The notes beneath the pieces are model-generated. The model searched no databases, was not told the DNA's origin, and saw only the letters and a list, made by a program, of their open reading frames with translations. 64,000 nt of DNA, taken from positions 372,001 through 436,000 of the forward strand of contig NC_012623.1 of the NCBI RefSeq assembly GCF_000022485.1, in the 5' to 3' direction. A program made the translations under genes and the position numbers. Below, one piece after another: positions 1 through 8,716 of the stretch. Position 1 is the first letter of the stretch. Each line of letters opens with the position of its first letter. Origin of the DNA: Sulfolobus islandicus Y.N.15.51 (GTDB lineage Archaea; Thermoproteota; Thermoprotei_A; Sulfolobales; Sulfolobaceae).

Positions 1-1103
1 TAATTCTAGAGGAGTTTGGATTTCCTACTTCATTGTACTCTGAGGAAAGTCACGCTAAGTTTATAGGATTAATACTGAGGGGAGCGTTAGTTTACGGTGC
101 TGATGGTGCATTGATATGGTGTTTTTCTGACTTCCCGAGGGAGGGTGATGAACCATATCTATGGGAACCTCACGAATTAACCTTTGGAGTGATAAGACAA
201 GATGGAAGTGAGAAGATTGCTGCAAAAGTGGTAAAGGATTTCAGTAGCAAAATAAAGGATATTGAGCTATCATCTTATAAAGTGCCTAAAAGGGATTCAG
301 CAATACTAGTACCCTCGTGGTTTTATAGGAACTTCCAATTCGTTTACGAGCAAAACAAGAGATGGGATTTCGCTAGGGTATTGAATCAAGCGTTTACGTT
401 CGCTAGACTATCCAACATTCAAGTTACATTTGCAAGAGAGGAGGATGAAAATTTATCAAGTTATAAATTATTAATAATACCCTCCGTTACTAGACTACTT
501 ACAACGACGTGGAGGAAATTATTAAAGGTAGTTGAAAATGGTAGTACTATCTACTTCTCAACCTATACTCTAACGCATCTGTCTGCAACACACTTATGGG
601 AGGAACTTTTTGGAGTAATCCCCAGCAATTACGCAGGGAGTAAGGGAGTTAAGGTCCCAGAAAGAATAAGATTAGATAATAATATATACGAGTTGGGACA
701 ATCTAATTTATACACCTATTCATTTAAAGAAAAAGATGCTAAAGTAATAGGAGTAGATGATAACAACAATGGTGTAATTTTCATTGCTAAAAGAGGAAAG
801 GGCAACGCTATCCTCTCCACAATACCTCTAGAGTTAATATCCTCAAACAACGAGATAATGGATAAACGCCACTTATCACTTTATAATTATATTGGGAGAG
901 TAGCCAATATAGAACAGAGCTTTCCAAAACAAGACTTTGGTGTTGAAATACAGTACCTTGAAGGAAAAGGAGAGAGCTTAATAGCGGTTTTAAACCACAC
1001 ATGGGAGGATAAGGAATATGAACTTAACGTGAAAGTTAAAGAGGATATGGACTCATGCCAAGGAGTAGTTAGAGCTAAGTCGGGCTGTCTAATGAGAGTT
1101 TAA
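1..1103 (+). CDS. Clan GH-A glycoside hydrolase (GH5-like endo-mannanase type), C-terminal part
   Basis: The reading frame is open from the left edge (codons from base 3), so the 5' end lies outside the window. The first residues contain LEEFGFPTS, the usual setting of the nucleophile Glu at the end of strand 7 in clan GH-A barrels, followed by a last barrel strand ending in LIWCFSDF. After about 80 residues comes a flavodoxin-like stretch (ILVPSWFY, then YKLLIIPS) and a small beta-rich tail, similar to the barrel, GATase-like and beta-domain layout of GH42-type enzymes. In S. solfataricus this position is occupied by a gene annotated as an endo-beta-mannanase. That identity is from memory of the locus and was not tested here. 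It probably hydrolyses a beta-linked polysaccharide or oligosaccharide. The stop is 37 bases before the next gene. Confidence 0.7.
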   Translation, partial: ILEEFGFPTSLYSEESHAKFIGLILRGALVYGADGALIWCFSDFPREGDEPYLWEPHELTFGVIRQDGSEKIAAKVVKDFSSKIKDIELSSYKVPKRDSAILVPSWFYRNFQFVYEQNKRWDFARVLNQAFTFARLSNIQVTFAREEDENLSSYKLLIIPSVTRLLTTTWRKLLKVVENGSTIYFSTYTLTHLSATHLWEELFGVIPSNYAGSKGVKVPERIRLDNNIYELGQSNLYTYSFKEKDAKVIGVDDNNNGVIFIAKRGKGNAILSTIPLELISSNNEIMDKRHLSLYNYIGRVANIEQSFPKQDFGVEIQYLEGKGESLIAVLNHTWEDKEYELNVKVKEDMDSCQGVVRAKSGCLMRV

Positions 1104-1140
1104 CCTATATATTTTTTAATTATTGTTACAAACTTATTTT

Positions 1141-2376
1141 ATGGCTTTAGGTATCGCGTTTTTAGGAAGCGGGTTTTCAGCTAGGTTTCATCTAAGGGGA
1201 TTAGTGGGAGTTAGAAATGTAGAAGTTAAGGGAGTTTATTCTAGAAATCTAAACTCTTCTAAAGAATTTGCTGGATTATCCGAACAACTGGGATTAGGGA
1301 AACCTAAAGTGTATGACGATATTAGTAAAATGCTATCAGATAAGGAGATTAATGCAGTATGGCTAACTGTCCCCAATGATGCACATTTAGAATACACGAA
1401 ATTAATTAGCGAAGAGGTCTCACAAGGGAGATCTAACGTAAATGGAATAGCCGTAGAAAAACCCTTAGCTAGAAATGTGAAGGAAGCTAAGGAGATGATC
1501 AGATTGGTGGAGAAGGCTGGTCTACTGCACGGATACTTGGAGAATCAGATCTTCATGCCTTCTGTGGTAAGGGCTAAGGAGGCTATCTGGGAGATGGGGG
1601 CGAGGAATTCCGGAAGACCATACTTGGCAAGAGCAGCTGAAGAGCACTCTGGCCCTCATAATAGCTGGTTTTGGAAACCAACTATTTCTGGTGGAGGGGC
1701 ATTAATAGATATGACTTGTCACAGTTTGGAGGCAACTAGATTTTTACTAACTGACCCTTCAAAGGATAAATCCTCACTTAAGCCGAAACACGTGTACGCT
1801 GTGATAGAAACGTTAAAGTGGAATAAGGAAGAGTATGCTAGGCATTTAAAAGAAAGGCATAACGTGGACTTCGTGAAGGAACCAGCTGAGGATTACGCAT
1901 TAACTGTTATAACTTATGAGGACGATATAGGGAATTTAATAATGGCTGAGACCAGGACTTCGTGGAACTTCGTTGGAGCTGGGCTTAGATTATCGGTTGA
2001 GGTGTTAGGGCCGGAATACAGTGTTAACATTAATACTCTACAATCGGAACTATCAACGTTCTTCAGTAGAAACATTAAACTTCCACCATCTGAAACTTTT
2101 GTCGAAAAGCAAAATGCAGACCAAGGATTAATGCCAATTATATCGGATGAGGCGGTAACTTACGGGTATCAAGGAGAGGATAGGCATATGGTTGAGTCTT
2201 TCCTATCCCGTAAAATGCCATTAGAAAATTGGTATGACGGATTATTAATAGTCCAACTTATGATGCACGCTTACCTTTCAGCTGAGAATGGGAGGAAGAT
2301 TAGTTTCGATCCACAGCAAGTAGAGGACTTCATACCCAAGGTAGCTAGAGAGAGTGTCCCAAGCGCAAATAATTGA
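1141..2376 (+). CDS. Gfo/Idh/MocA family oxidoreductase with IS-derived C-terminus
   Basis: A 411-residue NAD(P)-dependent sugar oxidoreductase of the Gfo/Idh/MocA family. The N-terminal Rossmann fold shows FLGSGFSARFH at residues 8-18, and the family EKP motif (AVEKPLA) is near residue 107. The second domain has IDMTCHSLE in place of the usual DxGxHxxD. I chose ATG 1141 rather than TTG 1123 because the Rossmann strand starts at once and 1123 would add six unrelated residues. The last codons (ESVPSANN plus stop) lie in the terminal inverted repeat of the adjoining IS. The host sequence beyond the IS would read VARGLYSTI and stop, so the native tail seems to have been swapped for IS-encoded residues. 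It probably remains functional. The substrate is unknown, likely a free sugar or glycoside. Confidence 0.85.
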   Translation: MALGIAFLGSGFSARFHLRGLVGVRNVEVKGVYSRNLNSSKEFAGLSEQLGLGKPKVYDDISKMLSDKEINAVWLTVPNDAHLEYTKLISEEVSQGRSNVNGIAVEKPLARNVKEAKEMIRLVEKAGLLHGYLENQIFMPSVVRAKEAIWEMGARNSGRPYLARAAEEHSGPHNSWFWKPTISGGGALIDMTCHSLEATRFLLTDPSKDKSSLKPKHVYAVIETLKWNKEEYARHLKERHNVDFVKEPAEDYALTVITYEDDIGNLIMAETRTSWNFVGAGLRLSVEVLGPEYSVNINTLQSELSTFFSRNIKLPPSETFVEKQNADQGLMPIISDEAVTYGYQGEDRHMVESFLSRKMPLENWYDGLLIVQLMMHAYLSAENGRKISFDPQQVEDFIPKVARESVPSANN

Positions 2377-2385
2377 ATAAATATA
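2349..2385 (+). repeat. Left terminal inverted repeat of the IS5-family element
   Basis: It begins AGAGAGTGTCCCAAG and pairs with 4937-4973 read on the minus strand, with one substitution and a 2-base length difference at the outer edge. It also encodes the last residues and the stop codon of the oxidoreductase at 1141. Confidence 0.8.
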
Positions 2386-2833
2386 GTATGATAGAAAAAC
2401 AATTTTATAATTAATTAAGAATAAAATATAATTATATCTTTCAGTATAACGAGAGATTAAGCTTATATTGTAATGGAAAATAATCAAGTATAGAGAAAAA
2501 CAGAATTTTCAACATAGTCCACACTACCTTGATCAACTCTCGCGGTACAAGTTAGTGGGCGAGTTGACTCTCCGGAACACGCGATAACACAGAAGTGTAG
2601 ATGTAGGAGTTGTAAATCAACGCGATAACGTAGACAAAGAGCTCGACCATACCCTTTTCAGTAGCGTAAGGCCTCCAATACCTCCTCAAGAAGATCCCAA
2701 AGAACTCCACATACCTCCTGAAACTAGAGAAACCTATCAACCAGGTCGAGGACTTCCCCACGAAGCCCCTATCCACTACCTTATAACCGCTGCGAGAGAA
2801 GCCAACCTTATTGTCCGGAAAATTGGCCAGCTC

Positions 2834-4165
2834 GGGGCTACCAGTTATAGTTGTGGTAGCAAAAGGTGAAAAATAATGACAAAAAGTAAAAATAACCCCG
2901 GAAGGGGTAATACCATAAGGGAGAGTAATACCATGAAGGTAATGGAAGAAATAAGAGAAAAGATAAGAAAGGCAATCAAAGAAGGAGTTAGCCTAAGGGA
3001 AATAGAGGAGATAATCTTGCAAGAGGCCATGATGGAAGAGAGGGAAGCCTACCTGGAAGTTGAGGACGACCACAAGAACGGGACCTACTTCAGATATCTG
3101 GGAACCGGAGACGGAGTATTAAGACTCAGAGTACCGAGAACCAGAAAGGGTGGCTTCAGACCTAAGATCCTTCCGGAGAAGTACGAGAGGACCAGCCCAG
3201 ATTACGAGGACTTCCTCCAGCAGCTCGTTCTATCAGGCATGACTCCAAGTCAAGTCAAGGCCGTGTTAGCAGCCAAGGGAATACCGTATAGTGAGATCGT
3301 AATGAATCGGGTTGCCGAGAGAATATCCAACAAACTCAAGGAATACAAGAGCCGCGAACTACCTCACGATCTCCTAGCCCTTTACATCGATGTGAAGATC
3401 GTAAAGGTCAGAATCAGCGAGTCGATCATGGAGAGAGCCATTTACATTGCCATAGGAGTTGACTTAGAAGGGAATAAGTTCGTCTTGGACTACGAAGTTA
3501 GGGATAGGGAGGACTTGGACGGTTGGAAGTCCTTCTTGAGCGGACTCGTAAGCAGGGGAGTCAGCAGGGTTGACGTAATCGTGAGCGATGACTTCTCTGG
3601 ACTCGATCGCGTCGTGTCCACGCTCTTTCCCTCCTCTCAACACCAGCTCTGTATAACACACATGGTTAGGAACCTCATGAGGGTCCTCCCAGACAAGGAG
3701 AAGGAGGAACTAATGATTAGAGTTAGGGATCTAAAGTCCTCCAGGAACGTGGAGGAGGGAAGGAAGGCTATATTGTCCCTCAGCCAACTTGTCCAACCCT
3801 TTTCTCCAGCCCGAGCCAAGAGGCTTCTTGACGCTGCTGACAAGTATTGTTCCTTTCTCAACTTCCCCAGGGAGATTAGACACTACCTCTACACTAATAA
3901 CACGTCGGAGAGTTTCAACTCGACCCTGGCTAGGTTCGAGGAGGAGCTCGGAGGTTACTTTCCCTCTCTTCGCTCCTTGGAGGTCTATCTCTACGTTTCG
4001 ATCCATGAAAGTAATTCGCGTTGGAAGTTCAGGCCCATGTCGGTGATAAGGCATTACTCATATCATCTCAAACAACTCCACGCTTCAAGGTTCCAGGTGA
4101 GTCTTGATGAAGACTTTTAACCTTCTGCTTACATATTTTCTCACACAACTATACCCAGTAGCCCC
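2834..4165 (+). mobile_element. Complete ISC1332 (IS256 family)
   Basis: The element spans exactly 1332 bp between 7-bp direct repeats CCAGCTC (2827-2833 and 4166-4172). Its ends are imperfect inverted repeats starting GGGGCTAC, followed by a shared TATAGTTGTG block. It carries one intact transposase gene. Length, ends and the IS256-type transposase together identify it as ISC1332. It sits inside the transposase gene of another IS. Confidence 0.93.
2876..4120 (+). CDS. IS256-family transposase of ISC1332
   Basis: A 414-residue DDE transposase of the IS256/Mutator type. The N-terminal third is charged and probably binds the element ends (EEIREKIRKAIKEG). The catalytic core shows LYIDVKIVKV (first Asp), VIVSDDFSGL (second Asp) and TNNTSESFNSTLARFEEE (third acid, Glu), with the family's QHQLCITHMVRNL between them. 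It catalyses excision and integration of ISC1332. ATG 2876 lies about 40 bases inside the element; an in-frame ATG at 2933 is the alternative start. No frameshift or stop is visible, so this copy should be active. Its GC content is clearly higher than that of the surrounding host genes. Confidence 0.93.
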   Translation: MTKSKNNPGRGNTIRESNTMKVMEEIREKIRKAIKEGVSLREIEEIILQEAMMEEREAYLEVEDDHKNGTYFRYLGTGDGVLRLRVPRTRKGGFRPKILPEKYERTSPDYEDFLQQLVLSGMTPSQVKAVLAAKGIPYSEIVMNRVAERISNKLKEYKSRELPHDLLALYIDVKIVKVRISESIMERAIYIAIGVDLEGNKFVLDYEVRDREDLDGWKSFLSGLVSRGVSRVDVIVSDDFSGLDRVVSTLFPSSQHQLCITHMVRNLMRVLPDKEKEELMIRVRDLKSSRNVEEGRKAILSLSQLVQPFSPARAKRLLDAADKYCSFLNFPREIRHYLYTNNTSESFNSTLARFEEELGGYFPSLRSLEVYLYVSIHESNSRWKFRPMSVIRHYSYHLKQLHASRFQVSLDEDF

Positions 4166-4936
4166 CCAGCTCCACTTGAATCTCGTGAACTATCATTGTT
4201 GGCGACATGAGGTTGAAGACCTTGAAGCCGAAGTAACTCCTGTTCCTCTTCTTTGTAAACTCTCCCTTGAACCTCCTCCTCACTTTGCACTTAATGTAAA
4301 AGAAGAGCGTGTTAGCCGCCTCCCTGTACTTCCTCTGCCTTAGGTCTAGCTCAAACTTCTTCTTCAATGTTTCCTTGTTCCTCTTCCCGAAGGGTACCTC
4401 GATTAGGAAGGAATCCACGATCCACAGCTTTCCAACCTTTCCGTATAACGCACTGCTAGGTAAGTAGTCAGCAAGTCTACTCATCTTCCCCTCCAACTCC
4501 TTGGCGTACTCCTTGAACAGAGTCTTTACCTCTCCCCTAAATTTCTTTGCCCTCCTATGGATCTCCGACTTAGACTTGTACTCGCCTAGGAACCACCTTA
4601 CCACCACGTCTGACTCGTAGTAGCTCCGCACGTCCCTGTAGGAGCACGTCCACACAATCATAACTATTAACGCTCTCAATATGAAGAGGTCAGAGAGACG
4701 CGACAGCACTTCAGACGTGATCAGCATGTAGTTCATTTTCACAAGTGTTTTATGCCTTGCTGATAAATGTTCATAGGGGACCGGGCCGTTGTAGTATTCT
4801 ATCCAATGCTTCATGTGAATCGGTACTACATCGTCCCGGTTCCCTTTAAGTATTACGCGACTTTTTGCTTCAAGCGAAAATTCAAAATTTCTCAGTAATT
4901 CACGATATCTTTTGAATTATTATCTATAAACCTTTA

Positions 4937-4973
4937 CATAGATTTATTCAATTATTTGCACTTGGGACACTCT
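4937..4973 (-). repeat. Right terminal inverted repeat of the IS5-family element
   Basis: Read on the minus strand it matches 2349-2385 over about 36 bases. The host sequence resumes at CTAG (4974) and would complete the upstream oxidoreductase frame as ARGLYSTI plus stop. Confidence 0.8.
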
Positions 4974-5119
4974 CTAGAGGATTATATTCCACCATTTAAA
5001 AATAATACATTTAATAGTATAACTGATAAGTTTAGAGTTTCTATACTATAATTATAGAATATGTACTTTTTACTTAGTATGATGAAAGTAAAGTTTTTAA
5101 GCATAGATTTTCAATATAT
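4974..5119. other. Intergenic, IS flank and promoter of the candidate RNA
   Basis: Host sequence downstream of the IS. It starts with the duplicated CTAG and the stranded original 3' end of the oxidoreductase gene, then AT-rich DNA. A TATA-like GTTTTTAA at 5093-5100, preceded by purines, lies about 25 bases before the G-rich hairpin. I see no gene here. Confidence 0.5.
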
Positions 5120-5206
5120 AGCCATGGGATAGGGCCAGGGCAAATGGGGTAATAAAAGGGGGTTATGGGGATTTAATGGGGAGTTGCCCTGGCCTCCCTT
5201 TCAAGA
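5120..5206 (+). ncRNA. Candidate small RNA: hairpin with G-quadruplex-like loop
   Basis: An 11-bp perfect stem pairs 5133-5143 (GGCCAGGGCAA) with 5184-5194 (TTGCCCTGGCC). The 40-base loop holds four runs of at least four G (5146-5149, 5158-5162, 5167-5170, 5178-5181), spaced 8, 4 and 7 bases. A TATA-like box at 5093-5100 would place a start near 5120-5125, and a pyrimidine stretch (CCTCCCTTTC) follows the stem. GC content here is far above the flanks. No open frame of note crosses it. It could be a stable RNA, a structured leader or a DNA quadruplex site. I do not recognise a known RNA family. Confidence 0.4.
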
Positions 5207-5293
5207 GATAAGGTTTAAACTCTTTTGAATAGGTTAATATAGTTATCCTTTACTTGTTAAGTTTACCAAGAGATGTATTACGAAAAGACCGTC

Positions 5294-5312
5294 GTAATAA
5301 AGTTTTTATTAA
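5294..5312 (+). promoter_or_regulatory. TATA box of the aldehyde oxidoreductase gene
   Basis: AATAAAGTTTTTATTAAC precedes ATG 5333 by about 22-30 bases, with A-rich BRE-like bases before it. Spacing predicts a leaderless transcript. Confidence 0.6.
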
Positions 5313-5332
5313 CAAAGAACATATCTTAAACC

Positions 5333-7504
5333 ATGCCAAGAGAAATAGGAAGACCCGTTAGGAGGATAATAGAAGATCCCTCTTTAATTACAGGGAAAGG
5401 CAGATTTGTGTACGACATTGACTTTAAGGGTACACTTTACGCAGTATTTATAAGAAGCCAGTACGCGCATGCAAAGATAAAGAGTATAAGATGCCCAGAA
5501 GGTGCATTATGCTACACTGCTAAAGATTTACCAGATCTCATCGGATTAGCTAAAGAAGAGGCACTTTATCAAGGGCAACCATTAGCAGTTGTTTTAGCTG
5601 AAGATGAATACAAGGCTAGGGATTTGGCTGAACAAGTAGAAGTGGAATACGAACCATTACTTGCAGTTATTGACGTTGAGGAAGCGTTGAAAAACGTTAA
5701 TAAAGCTAAAAGCGACTTGAGCTCAAATATTGTTCTAGAGGATAATGTAGAGATAGGAGATGTAGATTCTGCATTTAAAAACGCTTATAAGGTAGTTGAA
5801 GCTGAGGTCATAAACCAAAGAGTGATTCCATCAGCAATGGAACCTAGAGGTGCTGTAGCCTACTTTGATGGAAGAAGGCTAACGGTATGGAGCAGTACAC
5901 AGAATGTATTTGGATTAAAGGATACTCTTATACAACTCTTATCAAAATATGGAGTAAATGACGTTAGGGTAGTTCAGCCATTTGTTGGAGGAGCATTTGG
6001 TAGTAAAATCTATATTTATCCCGAAGAAGCTCTAATATCCTATTTGGCAGTTCTTACTGGGAAGCCTATAAAGTGGTTTAATACTAGGACTGAAGAGTTT
6101 ATGTCGACAAATCATGGAAGGGACATGAGGTTAAAGTTTAAGGCTGCCTTTGATAAGGAGGGAAAATTGTTAGGAATAGAAGGAACTCTGATCATGGATT
6201 TAGGTGCTCCAATAAGGGAGATTTATGAAGATTCCTTTGGAATGGCCACTACGGCAGCTAGATTATTGGTAGGTAGATACAAGGTTAATGCCCTAAAGGT
6301 TAAGGTACTAGGTGTTGCTACTAATAAGACGTTTATAGGTCCATATAGGGGTGCTGGTAGACCTGAGGCTACATACTTCGTAGAGAGGATTCTGAACCTT
6401 GGAGCTAGGGCTTTAGGTGTTGATCAATTTGAAATTAGGGAAGTTAATATAATTGATGAGGTAAGTCACTATAATACTCCGACTGGAATGTACTATGACA
6501 GTGGAAAATACAGGGAGACATTAAAAATCGCTAAACCGTTTTATCATGAGCTATTAAGGAAACGTGACGAGTTAAGGGCTAAGGGTAAGTTAGCTGGAGT
6601 GGGAGTAGCTATTGTATCAGAGATAGCGTCCTTCGGGACTGGCACTGCTAGAGTACAACTTACACCCAATGGTAGGATTCAAGTCGTGAGTGGGTTTACT
6701 CCACATGGGCAAGGAGATGCCACTGCATTTGCACAAATAGCAGCTGAGATATTTGATGTTGATGTAAGCCAAATTGATGTATTATGGGGAGATACAGACT
6801 TGATATCCCATGGTAGTTTAACGGGTGGCAGTACAACTTTAACAGTTGGAGGTTCGGCAGTGTATGAAGCCTCAATAAGATTAAAAGAGAAGTTGCTTAG
6901 AGTTGTAGGTGAAAAGTTAGGTGTAAGGCCAGAGGAAATAGAGTATAGGAATGGAAAGTTCTACCATAAAAAGGGTGAAATGAGTTTAGCTGATACCGCT
7001 AGAGAAGCACTGCGTATGGGAGTATATCCAGAGGAGGAATACTCTTACACAATTAGACCTTATACCTCACCATATGGAATACACATAGCACTAGTAGAGG
7101 TAGATAGGGAGACTGGATTTGTGAAAGTGTTAGAGTACAAGGCAATTGACGATGTGGGAGTTGTTGTAAATCCGCTTTTAGCTGAGGGACAAGTTCATGG
7201 AGGTGCTCTTCAAGGTATTTCCCAAGCACTATATGAGGAAACTGTTTACTCGACAGAGGGCTCATTAATAACTTCCAACTTCTCCGATTACGTTATTCCC
7301 ACTGCTATGGAAGCTGTTAAAGTGGAGTGGAAGTCTCTAGCACTGGCTAAATCAGACACCCCATTAGGGTCTAAGGGGATTGGAGAGCTGCCAGCCATTG
7401 CTGCAACTCCAACAATTCTACATGCCGTAGAAGACGCCATAGGTAAAAACATCTATATAATGCCAACTAAACCGGAATTAATTTTAAAACTTTTAAATAG
7501 CTAA
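5333..7504 (+). CDS. Aldehyde oxidoreductase, molybdopterin-binding large subunit
   Basis: A 723-residue protein of the xanthine dehydrogenase/CO dehydrogenase large-subunit family, which oxidises aldehydes to acids with a molybdenum cofactor. Family signatures are FVGGAFGSKIYIYPEE (residues about 218-233), GPYRGAGRPEA and the C-terminal LGSKGIGELPAIAATP, whose Glu (near residue 685) is the catalytic base. The N-terminal a/b-hammerhead domain is complete. The FAD and 2Fe-2S subunits normally encoded beside it are absent, so it must share subunits from elsewhere or be an orphan. In Sulfolobus such enzymes act as glyceraldehyde or sugar-aldehyde oxidoreductases; the substrate here is inferred from the sugar-catabolic context only. 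It has its own TATA box and starts at ATG 5333. Confidence 0.9.
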   Translation: MPREIGRPVRRIIEDPSLITGKGRFVYDIDFKGTLYAVFIRSQYAHAKIKSIRCPEGALCYTAKDLPDLIGLAKEEALYQGQPLAVVLAEDEYKARDLAEQVEVEYEPLLAVIDVEEALKNVNKAKSDLSSNIVLEDNVEIGDVDSAFKNAYKVVEAEVINQRVIPSAMEPRGAVAYFDGRRLTVWSSTQNVFGLKDTLIQLLSKYGVNDVRVVQPFVGGAFGSKIYIYPEEALISYLAVLTGKPIKWFNTRTEEFMSTNHGRDMRLKFKAAFDKEGKLLGIEGTLIMDLGAPIREIYEDSFGMATTAARLLVGRYKVNALKVKVLGVATNKTFIGPYRGAGRPEATYFVERILNLGARALGVDQFEIREVNIIDEVSHYNTPTGMYYDSGKYRETLKIAKPFYHELLRKRDELRAKGKLAGVGVAIVSEIASFGTGTARVQLTPNGRIQVVSGFTPHGQGDATAFAQIAAEIFDVDVSQIDVLWGDTDLISHGSLTGGSTTLTVGGSAVYEASIRLKEKLLRVVGEKLGVRPEEIEYRNGKFYHKKGEMSLADTAREALRMGVYPEEEYSYTIRPYTSPYGIHIALVEVDRETGFVKVLEYKAIDDVGVVVNPLLAEGQVHGGALQGISQALYEETVYSTEGSLITSNFSDYVIPTAMEAVKVEWKSLALAKSDTPLGSKGIGELPAIAATPTILHAVEDAIGKNIYIMPTKPELILKLLNS

Positions 7505-7582
7505 TCATTATATGTTTTTTCAAAAAATTTTAAAGGGAATAACTTTAAAAGATTAAACTATTAATCTCCATTATGACCTCTA

Positions 7583-8716
7583 TTGAAGCCATTGAGACTC
7601 TATTCACTTCTTAACAATTTGGCTATTAGTCTCGTAAATCCCTTCGTATCGTTCTTTACTGCATCGTATGGAATAACGGGTGCTTTATTGGCAATAGTAT
7701 CCTCTGCCAATACTGCATTCCCTGGAATAATCCAATATGTATTAGCAAATTTGTACATAAAAGCCAAAAAGTTAATTGCAATTGGAAGTTTATTTGGGGG
7801 TTTACTGTGGATATTAATAGGAGTTTACGCAATATACAATGAGTATTTCGTATTGGTTTACTCGATTATAAGTGCTTGTCTGGGTGCTGCGAACTTCGGT
7901 TGGTTACTGATTTTGGATAAAATAAGTACAACCCATAGAGGAAGAACACTAGCATATTATAACTTTTACGCCTCAATAGGTGGTTTAATAGCTACATTAA
8001 TAACTGGATTTATCGTAGGTAATAATTTAGACTTAATGCGGTACTTTTTTATCATTTCTGGTTTAATATATGCTTTTAACGCTTACGTAATCTATAATTC
8101 AGATGTTGATGCGGAGTTTGCAAGAGGTAATGGTATAAAACTGTTTTCATCAAATCTTGAAGTAAGAAAATTCATCTTGACAAACTTTATCTTTACATTT
8201 GTATGGTCAATGGCATGGCCGATTTTTCCATTGGCACAAGTGTATAAGTTCCATATGAACGAATTTCAAGTAGCTGTAATTAACGTTACAGGAGGAACAT
8301 CCACCCTAGCATTACAGAGGCTCGTGGGTAGATTAGTTGATAGGCATAGAAAATTCGTTATGTTCTTTGGAAGATTTGCCTTAGCAACTTTCCCACTAGC
8401 TTATGCATTTTCCACCACACCTTATGAGATATATATTGCTAATCTAGTTTCTGGATTTACGAACTCCGCCTCAATCTCTTATACTGCGTTCCTATTTGAC
8501 CACTCTGACTATTACGAAAAGAGGATTAATATAGCTCTATACAACATGTTTAACGGAATTGCCGCACTTTTAGGTTCAACAATTTCAAGTTTAATGTTCA
8601 ATCTTATTTCAGAATGGTTCAGTTTAGCAGTTGGCATAAATATCATGCTAATTGGAATAGGAATAATGAGAATGTTAATGTCACTATTGTATCTGAAAAT
8701 AAAAGAGGTTTTCTAA
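7583..8716 (+). CDS. MFS transporter (paralogue of lacTr)
   Basis: A 377-residue hydrophobic protein with about 11-12 predicted membrane segments, in the major facilitator superfamily. It begins at TTG 7583 (MKPLRLYSLLNNLAISLVNP), the same start type and N-terminal pattern as the transporter at 18402. The two share long stretches such as [15 protein letters not shown] and the loop ILDKIS..RG in place of the usual first-loop MFS motif. It probably carries a sugar, sugar acid or glycoside across the cytoplasmic membrane. It follows the aldehyde oxidoreductase by 78 bases on the same strand. Substrate and direction of transport cannot be read from the sequence. Confidence 0.82.
   Translation: MKPLRLYSLLNNLAISLVNPFVSFFTASYGITGALLAIVSSANTAFPGIIQYVLANLYIKAKKLIAIGSLFGGLLWILIGVYAIYNEYFVLVYSIISACLGAANFGWLLILDKISTTHRGRTLAYYNFYASIGGLIATLITGFIVGNNLDLMRYFFIISGLIYAFNAYVIYNSDVDAEFARGNGIKLFSSNLEVRKFILTNFIFTFVWSMAWPIFPLAQVYKFHMNEFQVAVINVTGGTSTLALQRLVGRLVDRHRKFVMFFGRFALATFPLAYAFSTTPYEIYIANLVSGFTNSASISYTAFLFDHSDYYEKRINIALYNMFNGIAALLGSTISSLMFNLISEWFSLAVGINIMLIGIGIMRMLMSLLYLKIKEVF

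Larger units (their letters stand above)
2552..4814 (-). pseudogene. IS5-family transposase split by ISC1332
   Basis: The N-terminal part (ATG at 4814 to about 4166) reads to HEIQVEL. The C-terminal part (about 2833-2552) resumes at ELANFPDNKVGF. Deleting 2834-4165 and one copy of the 7-bp duplication joins them in one frame of about 305 residues. DDE features are WIVDSFLIE (first Asp), KVVDRGFVGK (second Asp) and RRYVEFFGIFLRR (the R..E arrangement around the third acid). The interruption inactivates it; the sequence is otherwise undamaged, so the insertion is recent. Confidence 0.8.
2349..4973 (-). mobile_element. IS5-family element (ISC1290-like), interrupted by ISC1332
   Basis: The element is bounded by near-perfect inverted repeats of about 36 bases (2349-2385 and 4937-4973) and flanked on both sides by CTAG (2345-2348 and 4974-4977), a 4-bp duplication as made by IS5-group elements. 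Subtracting the 1332-bp insertion and its 7-bp duplication leaves 1286 bp, close to ISC1290; the name rests on length and IS5-like motifs only. The transposase is on the minus strand. The left end forms the 3' end of the upstream oxidoreductase gene. Confidence 0.75.

Noticed and set aside
1123-1140. Upstream TTG start for the oxidoreductase
   Set aside because: It adds six residues before the Rossmann strand and overlaps the likely promoter region; ATG 1141 fits the family.
3731-4054. Antisense frames of about 85-107 codons within ISC1332
   Set aside because: The plus-strand transposase is intact with all catalytic motifs; these are shadows in GC-richer DNA.
8543-8553. AACATGTTTAA, an ara-box-like match
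   Set aside because: It lies within the coding sequence of the MFS transporter with no start downstream; similar ACATGT matches in lacS, the aldo/keto reductase and the ABC exporter are also coding.
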